Assembly (NCBI GenBank): GCA_937894065.1 | Contig: CALCST010000019.1 | Coordinates: forward strand, 56,317-120,316 | Length of the DNA: 64,000 bases | Reading direction: 5' to 3' | From: an uncultured Parabacteroides sp. | Lineage (GTDB): Bacteria; Bacteroidota; Bacteroidia; Bacteroidales; Tannerellaceae | Part shown: piece by piece, positions 44,273 through 51,655 of the stretch | How the letters are laid out: the number at the start of each line of letters is the position of its first letter | Numbering within the stretch: position 1 is the first letter of the stretch | Made by a program: the position numbers and the translations under genes | The notes under the pieces: model-generated | Seen by the model: the letters and a program-made list of their open reading frames with translations, nothing else | Told to the model about the DNA's origin: nothing | Databases searched by the model: none

Positions 44273-44303
44273 AATAGGGGTTTTCATAAGAGCTATTGTC
44301 TTA
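44273..44303 (+). promoter_or_regulatory. Putative ECF promoter copy 2, upstream of fecR
   Basis: AATAGGGGTTT (44273-44283), 13 bp, TGTCTTA (44297-44303), the same as at 43643-43673. It lies 6 bp after the sigma gene stop and 19 bp before the fecR ATG, a place where an autoregulatory promoter for fecR and the receptor would be expected. Confidence 0.65.
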
Positions 44304-44322
44304 ACGATAAAAAATCGTCAAT

Positions 44323-45156
44323 ATGAAAAAATACAACAGTTTTGAGGAACGTATTCGTTTCGTCGCACAATACTACCGTGAGAATTGCTTTTCAGAGGAT
44401 GCTGCTTGGAAAAGATTCGCACTAAAACACGGAATAGTCCGTCGTCCAAGAATTTCATTTATGCAATGGAGTGCGGCTGCAGTTATATTACTGCTTGTAG
44501 GCTTCGGTTCATACTGGTTCTACAATCAAAGACAAGCAGATTGGATTGAGGAAAGTACAGTTGCAGGACAAATAAAAGATGTTTTCCTGCCAGACAGCAC
44601 AGTTATTTATCTATCTGAAAACACAGAAATAAAATATGACAGAAAAAGTTTCGGTAAAGGCAATCGCAATATGCTATTGCAAGGAAAAGCTTTCTTTAAA
44701 GTAAAGAGGAACGAAACATCTCCTTTCTCAGTAAAAACAAAACAAACAAAGGTGGAAGTTCTTGGAACAAGTTTCCAGATTGCCGAATATAAAGACAGAG
44801 TAAAGGTTGACGTACTGACTGGAAAAGTGAGATTTGAGGCAGAGAACGAAGAGGTGTTATTAAGTGCCGGTATGGGCGCAGTTTATAAGCCTAAAGAAAA
44901 CAACATAGAAATAAGCAATGAGATAGGAGAAAATGTAATGTCCTGGAAAGAAGGAATATTAAGATTCAACCATACTCCGATGTATAAAGTAGTAAATGAC
45001 TTGAGGGATTTCTACGATATAAATATCACAAGCCTTTCGGAAGAAGAAAAGAATCTGCAACTGACGGCATCATTCAAGGATATGAGTATAGATGAAGTGC
45101 TTAGAATAATCAACCAGACATTAGACATTAATCTGAAAACGGAAGAAACAAAATGA
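44323..45156 (+). CDS. FecR-family anti-sigma factor
   Basis: 277 residues. Cytoplasmic N-terminus (about 1-45), one membrane helix (FMQWSAAAVILLLVGFGSYWF, about 45-66), then the periplasmic FecR domain with the conserved GKAFFKVKRNETSPFSVKTKQTKVEVLGTSFQIAEYKD and VLTGKVRFEAENEEVLLSAGMGAVYKP, and a C-terminal DUF4974-type domain (FNHTPMYKVVNDLRDFYDINI, DEVLRIINQTLDINL). Relays the signal from the STN domain of the receptor to the ECF sigma factor. Its stop overlaps the receptor start (ATGA), so the two are coupled. Confidence 0.94.
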   Translation: MKKYNSFEERIRFVAQYYRENCFSEDAAWKRFALKHGIVRRPRISFMQWSAAAVILLLVGFGSYWFYNQRQADWIEESTVAGQIKDVFLPDSTVIYLSENTEIKYDRKSFGKGNRNMLLQGKAFFKVKRNETSPFSVKTKQTKVEVLGTSFQIAEYKDRVKVDVLTGKVRFEAENEEVLLSAGMGAVYKPKENNIEISNEIGENVMSWKEGILRFNHTPMYKVVNDLRDFYDINITSLSEEEKNLQLTASFKDMSIDEVLRIINQTLDINLKTEETK

Positions 45157-47684
45157 GAACTATATTATATTGTATTTTCTTTTCCTTTCTGATGGTTTAT
45201 CCGGTATTGGCTCAAAAAGAGGAAAAGCCAACAGTATCGTTTAAACTAAAAAACGAACCGATTTCGAAAGGATTACGGGAAATAGAGAAACAGACAGGTT
45301 TGTCTTTATCATTTGAATCACTATTATTTGAAGGTTTCCCGGATGTGACAGTAAGCTTTAAAAATACGCCTTATGATAAAGCATTGGACACATTGTTCAA
45401 CGGCACTTGGGTAGAATGGATACGGAACGGAAATTTCATCATACTGAAACGCAGATTTTCTGTGGATATGCACAACGACAGTATAAGAACAAAACATCTT
45501 GCAGAAATACTTGTTGAAGCAGATAGTGTGCGAACTTCATATAGTATGCGAAATGGAGGAGTTTCCTCAATCCCCGCATCTACGCTGCAACGAATCCCGT
45601 CATTGTTCGGACAAACAGACGTGGTGCGTGGTCTTCACCTTCTGCCCGGTGTTTCATCCGGAAGCGAAGGAATGACAGGTCTGTATGTGAGAGGAGGAAA
45701 CAACGATCAGAATCTTTTCCTGCTTGACAATATGCCGTTATATCAGGTAAGCCATCTTGCAGGTCTCTTCTCTCCTTTCAATCCTGATGTGATACAGAAA
45801 ATGGATTTCTACAAGAGTGATTTTCCGTCCCGCTATGGCGGACGCTTGTCATCTGTTGTTGACATTGAAAGTAAATCAGGTAACAACAAACGAATTCATG
45901 GTTCAGCTTCATTAGGTCTGCTTTCGGGAAGCCTTTATTTGGAAGGTCCGATAATCAAGGATAAGCTGACGTTCAATATTGGTATCAGACGTTCGTGGAT
46001 GGATTTGATTACTGCTCCTACATTTGCTCTTATCAATCTGTATGAGAAGAAGAAAGGCGATTATTCTGTGGATTTGTTGTCTTTCCGGTATTCATTCCAC
46101 GACCTGAATGCCAAGATGGACTATAAGATTAATGAAAAGGATAAACTTTCCTTTCACGTATACTCCGGAAATGATTATTTAATGTTTCAGAACAAGGATT
46201 TGATGGAAAACTGGAGTATGGTGGATTATTCACGTTATCAGACAAGTTTCGGGAATCTGCTGGCAGGAGTGAACTGGAACAGGATTATCAACCCCAAGAG
46301 TAATCTTTCACTCGGTTTTTCATATACCAGATATCACTCAAATATAACTTACAAATCAGGTAACAATAATAACGGTTATGGGAACGGGGCTTATTATCCA
46401 TGGTATGGGAACAGCGGATATGAATATGAAATAGTTCCAGTATTTACTAAGTTCAACGTATATTACCCGGAAACAAGCAGCTCAAACAAATCCCTTATTC
46501 AGGATTTCAATCTACGGGGAAAGATAAATACAGATTTCAATGACAGACACAGCATATCATATGGAGCAAATTTGACTTATCATGCATACAGACCTATAAG
46601 TCTTTTAAATGAGCAGTATGCATTCTTAAATGGGAAAACTATATGTGAAGGGAAAAGCCAGTATGTGAATAAGACAAATTCCATTGAAGGGCAAATATAT
46701 ATAGATGATTATTTTAAATTATCTGACAAACTTGAGCTTAACACCGGATTAAGAATGGAGCTATTCGCAGGAAAGAAAGTTTATCCGGATATTCAGCCAC
46801 GTATTAAATTACAATATATGGCTAACGACAAATGGAATGCGTATATTGCTTATTCACGTATGAGACAATATATTCACATGGTTCCTTCATCATATTTTTC
46901 TTTACCTAACGATGTGTGGTTTCCTACAACGGAAGAGATAAAACCAATGACATCAAATCAGTTGACCGCAGGTGTATTCTATTATCCATGCAAAGATTAC
47001 TCATTTGCTACAGAAGTTTATTACAAAGGAATGGATAACTTGTTGGAATTCCGAAACGGAGCAATGCAATTTGAAGGTTTAGAAACATGGAACGACAAAC
47101 TGGCTGTAGGAAGCGGACGCTCATACGGTATTGAATGGAGTGCACGGAAAGAAACAGGTAAATTAAATGGGTGGATATCATATACTCTTTCGTGGAGTGA
47201 CAGATTGTTTCCGGAACTTAACAGCGGAAACCGTTTCCCTTCACGATTTGACAACAGACACAAAATAAACATTGTCGGTTTGTGGAAGATAAGCAAGAAA
47301 GTAGAATTGAATGCTGTATGGACATATCACAGTGGCGACAGGATAACGCTTGCCCTTGACCAATATTATATGAATCAGGGAGCGGACGACTGGATATATA
47401 ATCAAACCAACTCATGGATGCCTCAGTTTAATTGGACTTATACGGGAGAAAGAAACAATGTCCAATTGCCTGCATATCACCGATTGGACTTGGGGTTGAA
47501 CATTTACCGTCCGAAGAAAAACGGAAGAATGGGAATATGGAACATAAGTATATACAATGCTTATTGCAGAATGAATGTCTTTGCTATAAAAACAACTGTA
47601 GATGAAAATCACCAGACAGCCAGAGCATCGTCACTTTCGTTTTTACCGATAATTCCAATGGTTTCTTATACATATAAGTTTTAA
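45153..47684 (+). CDS. TonB-dependent receptor with N-terminal STN signalling domain
   Basis: 843 residues. Signal peptide 1-20. STN domain at about 27-95 (VSFKLKNEPISKGLREIEKQTGLSLSFESL) interacts with FecR. After a linker with VEADSVRTSYSMRNGG (possible TonB box region) comes a plug domain (DVVRGLHLLPGVSSGSEGMTGLYVRGGNNDQNLFLLDNMPLY) and a large barrel ending IPMVSYTYKF. The receptor uptakes an unknown ligand and reports its presence to the ECF sigma factor. Cotranscribed with a DUF4249-like lipoprotein, a usual partner in Bacteroidetes. The reading frame is intact. Confidence 0.93.
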   Translation: MRTILYCIFFSFLMVYPVLAQKEEKPTVSFKLKNEPISKGLREIEKQTGLSLSFESLLFEGFPDVTVSFKNTPYDKALDTLFNGTWVEWIRNGNFIILKRRFSVDMHNDSIRTKHLAEILVEADSVRTSYSMRNGGVSSIPASTLQRIPSLFGQTDVVRGLHLLPGVSSGSEGMTGLYVRGGNNDQNLFLLDNMPLYQVSHLAGLFSPFNPDVIQKMDFYKSDFPSRYGGRLSSVVDIESKSGNNKRIHGSASLGLLSGSLYLEGPIIKDKLTFNIGIRRSWMDLITAPTFALINLYEKKKGDYSVDLLSFRYSFHDLNAKMDYKINEKDKLSFHVYSGNDYLMFQNKDLMENWSMVDYSRYQTSFGNLLAGVNWNRIINPKSNLSLGFSYTRYHSNITYKSGNNNNGYGNGAYYPWYGNSGYEYEIVPVFTKFNVYYPETSSSNKSLIQDFNLRGKINTDFNDRHSISYGANLTYHAYRPISLLNEQYAFLNGKTICEGKSQYVNKTNSIEGQIYIDDYFKLSDKLELNTGLRMELFAGKKVYPDIQPRIKLQYMANDKWNAYIAYSRMRQYIHMVPSSYFSLPNDVWFPTTEEIKPMTSNQLTAGVFYYPCKDYSFATEVYYKGMDNLLEFRNGAMQFEGLETWNDKLAVGSGRSYGIEWSARKETGKLNGWISYTLSWSDRLFPELNSGNRFPSRFDNRHKINIVGLWKISKKVELNAVWTYHSGDRITLALDQYYMNQGADDWIYNQTNSWMPQFNWTYTGERNNVQLPAYHRLDLGLNIYRPKKNGRMGIWNISIYNAYCRMNVFAIKTTVDENHQTARASSLSFLPIIPMVSYTYKF

Positions 47685-47801
47685 ATCCAGGGACAAGTTG
47701 ACGAGATACGAGTTAACAAGGTTCGCAAAACAAAGCCGAAAGCTCTAATAACTTCATATACTTGTCAAATTATCCCCTTGACAACTAATAAAAAAACACA
47801 T

Positions 47802-48749
47802 ATGAAACAAATTATACTAATAACAACAACTTTCATCCTTTCACTGACTTCGTGCATAAAGGATATTGACCTTAGTGAATATATAACTTCACCCAAACTG
47901 GTGATGAATGCCACTTTATTTCCTGACAGAAATATTGAAGTGGAAGTGACACGTACATGGTTCATCGGGACACCCAAACCCAATGAAGCTATAGAAGACG
48001 CTAAAGTGAATCTTTACGTTAATGAAGAATGGAAAGAAGAACTGAATCATAAAATAAAAGAAGATTCAATAGGGAAAAAGGCTATATATTTCAGCCAATA
48101 TAAACCACAAAGTGGTGAAACACTGAGAATAGAAGTTTCCAGAAAAGGATTTCCAAATGCCTCATCAAAAGATATTATCCCAGATGTATGTAATATTAAA
48201 TCCTGTACAACAGAAAGAATAAAGAACAACAACAGACTATGTGAGCTTACTATTAAAGATAATCCTGAATATGAAGACTATTATGCAATATATCTGTTCT
48301 ATCAGGATACTGTGATAAACGGTGAGCCTGTATATAAGGGGTTCTATCCTAAAGTATTAAATGAAAACCTGATTATAAACGAGGAAAAGAGTTTTATTGA
48401 TAAGATATTCGATACAGGAAGTCATTATCTTAATTACACTGTTGAGCCTAAGATTTTCAATGACAGAAGTTTCAACGGAAAGGATTTCACTGTGTCAATA
48501 TCCATATATTCACCTCTTCGTATGAAAATAAATGCAGACGGGAGTTATTGTAACTGCTTTATGCGAGTTTATACACTCTCTGAATCATATTACCGTTTCC
48601 TTGAATCTGTATTGTTCGTTAGTAGTGAAGATATACTTAAAGATATGGCAAATCAAGGGCTTACCGACCCTCCCATGGTTTTCAGCAATGTAAAGAATGG
48701 AGCAGGAATGATTGGAGCTTGCAACTATTATGATATTCCTATAAAATGA
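47802..48749 (+). CDS. DUF4249-like lipoprotein
   Basis: 315 residues from ATG 47802 (a TTG at 47778 is rejected as it precedes the signal). Lipoprotein signal with LTSC (Cys18). Beta-rich body: KLVMNATLFPDRNIEVEVTRTWFIG, AIEDAKVNLYVNEEW, GETLRIEVSRKGF and a C-terminal part ending MVFSNVKNGAGMIGACNYYDI, features of the DUF4249 family. It follows the STN receptor by 117 bp with a word-repeat palindrome between. Probably a surface partner of the receptor. Confidence 0.82.
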   Translation: MKQIILITTTFILSLTSCIKDIDLSEYITSPKLVMNATLFPDRNIEVEVTRTWFIGTPKPNEAIEDAKVNLYVNEEWKEELNHKIKEDSIGKKAIYFSQYKPQSGETLRIEVSRKGFPNASSKDIIPDVCNIKSCTTERIKNNNRLCELTIKDNPEYEDYYAIYLFYQDTVINGEPVYKGFYPKVLNENLIINEEKSFIDKIFDTGSHYLNYTVEPKIFNDRSFNGKDFTVSISIYSPLRMKINADGSYCNCFMRVYTLSESYYRFLESVLFVSSEDILKDMANQGLTDPPMVFSNVKNGAGMIGACNYYDIPIK

Positions 48750-48755
48750 GAAGTG

Positions 48756-48829
48756 TGACCCGGGTGGGACTCAAACCCACGACCTTCAGAACCGGAATCT
48801 GACGCTCTATTCAACTAAGCTACCGGGCC
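48756..48829 (-). tRNA. tRNA-Arg (anticodon CCG)
   Basis: 74-nt cloverleaf on the minus strand: GGCCCGG pairs with CCGGGTC (one G-T wobble), anticodon stem TCAGA/TCTGA with loop TTCCGGT giving CCG, T-arm GTGGG-TTTGAGT-CCCAC. CCA is not encoded. Confidence 0.95.
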
Positions 48830-48964
48830 TTGAAAAATATGAATGCAAATGTATAGATAATCTTTTAAGAATGCAAATTGGCTTGGCAAATAATAGGCAG
48901 CCAATAACTTTTATCATTGAATCCAATTATTTAATATCATTTTGCAAATAATTCAACCCAAACT

Positions 48965-48995
48965 ATTGTTATTTTGCAATCAATACTTATCTTTG
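48965..48995 (+). promoter_or_regulatory. Probable asnA promoter
   Basis: ATTG (48965-48968; one mismatch to TTTG) and TATCTTTG (48988-48995) with a 19-bp spacer. The segment carries repeated TTTTGCAA words (48940-48982). 36 bp before the asnA ATG. Confidence 0.6.
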
Positions 48996-49031
48996 CCTGC
49001 ACAGAATAACAATCTCTAACAAAATAAATAT

Positions 49032-50069
49032 ATGAGCTATCTGATAAAACCCGCAGGATATAAGGCAATCTTAAATCTGCAACAAACAGAATTAGGTATA
49101 AAGAAAATTAAAGACTTTTTCCAACAGAATCTATCATCGGAACTTAGACTTCGTCGTGTTACAGCTCCATTGTTTGTATTGAAAGGTATGGGTATTAATG
49201 ACGACCTTAACGGTACTGAAAGAGCTGTTACCTTCCCTATAAAAGATTTGGGAGATGTAAAAGCTGAAATTGTACACTCTCTGGCAAAATGGAAAAGACT
49301 AACTCTTGCAGATTATAAAATTGAGGAAGGATATGGTATTTATACAGATATGAATGCCATCCGTGCTGATGAAGAACTCGGGAACTTACACTCTCTGTAT
49401 GTTGACCAATGGGACTGGGAAAGAGTAATGAAACCAGAAGAGAGAAACATAGATTTCCTGAAACAGATTGTGCGCAGAATTTACGCAGCAATGGTAAGAA
49501 CAGAATATATGGTTTATGAAATGTTCCCGGAAATTACACCTTGTTTGCCTCAGGAAATCCAGTTCATTCATGCCGAAGATTTATTACAGAAATATCCAGG
49601 TTTATCTGCCAAAGAAAGAGAAGATGCTATAACAAAAGAATATGGAGCTGTATTTATCATCGGTATTGGATGTAAGTTAAGTGACGGTAAAAAGCACGAT
49701 GGACGTTCACCGGACTATGATGACTGGTCAACCGTTGCTGAAAACGGACAAATGGGGCTTAATGGTGATTTGTTGGTTTGGGACAATGTTCTTGACCGCT
49801 CATTAGAACTTTCTTCAATGGGTATAAGAGTTGACAAAGAAGCTTTGCTGCGTCAGCTGAAAGAAAGCAATGCTGAAGAACGTAAAGAACTATATTTCCA
49901 CAAACGACTTATCAACGGAGAATTGCCTCAAAGCATTGGTGGCGGTATCGGACAAAGCCGTTTGTGTATGTTCTATCTGCGCAAGGCTCATATCGGAGAA
50001 ATCCAAGCCAGCATCTGGCCCGAAGAGATGAGGTCTGAAGCTCGAGAAGCAGGAATGTATCTTATTTGA
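49032..50069 (+). CDS. asnA: Aspartate--ammonia ligase (asparagine synthetase A)
   Basis: 345 residues. Converts aspartate and ammonia to asparagine with ATP. Class II synthetase-like core: RRVTAPLFVLKGMGINDDLNGTERAVTF (about 37-65), MNAIRADEELGNLHSLYVDQWDWE near 107, and the motif 3-like GGGIGQSRLCMFYLRKAHIGEIQASIWP near the C-terminus. Similar to E. coli AsnA (330 residues). Stands alone with its own promoter and terminator. Confidence 0.95.
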   Translation: MSYLIKPAGYKAILNLQQTELGIKKIKDFFQQNLSSELRLRRVTAPLFVLKGMGINDDLNGTERAVTFPIKDLGDVKAEIVHSLAKWKRLTLADYKIEEGYGIYTDMNAIRADEELGNLHSLYVDQWDWERVMKPEERNIDFLKQIVRRIYAAMVRTEYMVYEMFPEITPCLPQEIQFIHAEDLLQKYPGLSAKEREDAITKEYGAVFIIGIGCKLSDGKKHDGRSPDYDDWSTVAENGQMGLNGDLLVWDNVLDRSLELSSMGIRVDKEALLRQLKESNAEERKELYFHKRLINGELPQSIGGGIGQSRLCMFYLRKAHIGEIQASIWPEEMRSEAREAGMYLI

Positions 50070-50132
50070 TTATTTATAAATGTATTAATGATCCTGTCCT
50101 AATGTAGAAACAACTGGCATAAGGACAGTAGT

Positions 50133-50180
50133 AAAAAGAGTTCGAACCATCATATATTCTGGTTCGGACTCTTTTTTATT
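50133..50180 (+). terminator. Intrinsic terminator of asnA
   Basis: Stem AAAGAGTTCGAACCA with TGGTTCGGACTCTTT (one mismatch), loop about 10 nt, then TTTTTT. Lies 64-110 bp after the asnA stop. Confidence 0.85.
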
Positions 50181-50262
50181 TCACGAGAATATTCATTTCA
50201 TTGTTATATTATATGAAGTTTCTTAGATTTGTAGAAAATATTATGACATAACATAAATACAC

Positions 50263-50925
50263 ATGAACGTAAAAATAGAACAATCCTGGAAAGAGAAACT
50301 TGCTGACGAATTCGAGAAAGACTACTTTATACGACTAACCGAATTCGTCCGTAATGAATACAAAACACAGACAATTTATCCTCCGGGACCATATATCTTC
50401 AATGCCTTCGAACATTGCCCATTCGATAAAGTTAAAGTAGTTATCCTAGGTCAAGATCCATATCATGAACCAGGACAGGCACATGGGCTATGCTTTTCCG
50501 TTCAAGACGGTGTGCCTTTTCCTCCTTCTCTACAGAATATATTCAAGGAAATAGAAGCTGACCTGGGAAGAAAAAGTCCATCAAGCGGCAATCTTCTCCG
50601 CTGGGCAGACCAAGGTGTGCTTTTGCTTAACGCAACACTTACTGTTCGCGCACATCAAGCCGGTTCACATCAGAACAAAGGTTGGGAAACATTTACAGAT
50701 GCTGTTATCCACAAACTGGCATCCGAAAGAAACCATATAGTTTATATTCTGTGGGGTTCATATGCACAAAAGAAAGGTGCATTTATCGACAGTACAAGAA
50801 ATCTTGTGCTTAAATCTGCTCATCCTTCTCCTCTATCAGCATACAGAGGATTTTTCGGGAATAAACATTTCAGCAAAACTAATGATTACCTGATTGCTAC
50901 GGGACAGGATCCGATAGAATGGTAG
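50263..50925 (+). CDS. ung: Uracil-DNA glycosylase
   Basis: 220 residues, family 1 UDG. Water-activating loop GQDPYHEPGQAHGLCFSV with Asp65, uracil-pocket FNAFEHCPFDKVKVV, LLNATLTVR (Asn and surrounding) and the DNA-intercalation loop HPSPLSAYRGFFG starting at His187. Removes uracil from DNA. Own transcript, with a possible promoter in the preceding 190 bp. Confidence 0.97.
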   Translation: MNVKIEQSWKEKLADEFEKDYFIRLTEFVRNEYKTQTIYPPGPYIFNAFEHCPFDKVKVVILGQDPYHEPGQAHGLCFSVQDGVPFPPSLQNIFKEIEADLGRKSPSSGNLLRWADQGVLLLNATLTVRAHQAGSHQNKGWETFTDAVIHKLASERNHIVYILWGSYAQKKGAFIDSTRNLVLKSAHPSPLSAYRGFFGNKHFSKTNDYLIATGQDPIEW

Positions 50926-51043
50926 TTTTTGATTGAAAGATAGCAAAATTTACGCTTAAAGCCTGCGTAAAGCACACATTTCACCGTGCATCAACTATCT
51001 CAAAGGTAGAAATTATGCTTATCATAACACTTCCATAAATCCA

Positions 51044-51069
51044 ACTACATCTATATGTAGTATTTTTTC
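51044..51069 (+). terminator. Possible terminator after ung
   Basis: Small perfect stem ACTACAT/ATGTAGT with CTAT loop followed by ATTTTTTC. About 120 bp after the ung stop. The stem is only 7 bp, so confidence is moderate. Confidence 0.5.
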
Positions 51070-51216
51070 AGGAGAAGGATTGTAAACATATGAGCCATTT
51101 CTTTCCCTAAATTGCATCCTATAAACATTTCATAAAATTGGAGAAAGAAGTGGCCATTGTTCTATAAATATTTGGTGCTTAATTAATATTGAAATAAATC
51201 CTATAGTTATAATAAC

Positions 51217-51567
51217 ATGGACAACGAAAAAATATATCAGATGCCTTTTGCTAAAGTTTACCCGCTACTGGTTAACAAAGCAATGCGCAAAGGCCGTACA
51301 CAAGCAGAGGTGGATGAAGTTATTTCTTGGCTTACCGGCTATGAAACTACTCAATTGCAAGAGTTCATGAAAGAATCACTTTCTTATGGTGATTTTTTTC
51401 TTAATGCTCCTCACCCAAACCCAGACCGTATTAAAATCAAAGGTTCTGTATGTCGAGTAAAGATTGAAGAAATTCAAGAGCCTTTGATGCGTGAAATACG
51501 TTATCTTGATAAGCTGGTGGACGAATTGGCTAAAGGTAAAACTATTGATAAGATTTTAAGAAAATGA
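51217..51567 (+). CDS. DUF2200 family protein
   Basis: 116 residues. Matches the small DUF2200 family: IYQMPFAKVYPLLVNKAMRKGRTQAEVDEVISWLTGY at the start, then FFLNAPHPNPDRIKIKGSVCRVKIEEI and a C-terminal helix MREIRYLDKLVDELAKGKTIDKIL. The function is unknown. Cytoplasmic, single gene. The YGDFF and HPNP segments appear nearly invariant in the family. Confidence 0.85.
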   Translation: MDNEKIYQMPFAKVYPLLVNKAMRKGRTQAEVDEVISWLTGYETTQLQEFMKESLSYGDFFLNAPHPNPDRIKIKGSVCRVKIEEIQEPLMREIRYLDKLVDELAKGKTIDKILRK

Positions 51568-51655
51568 GTATCATACTTAAATGATGGAAAAATATACGCT
51601 TTTATAAAGTATAAATCTTACAAATCTTATAAACTTAAACCTAAAAACTTAAATC

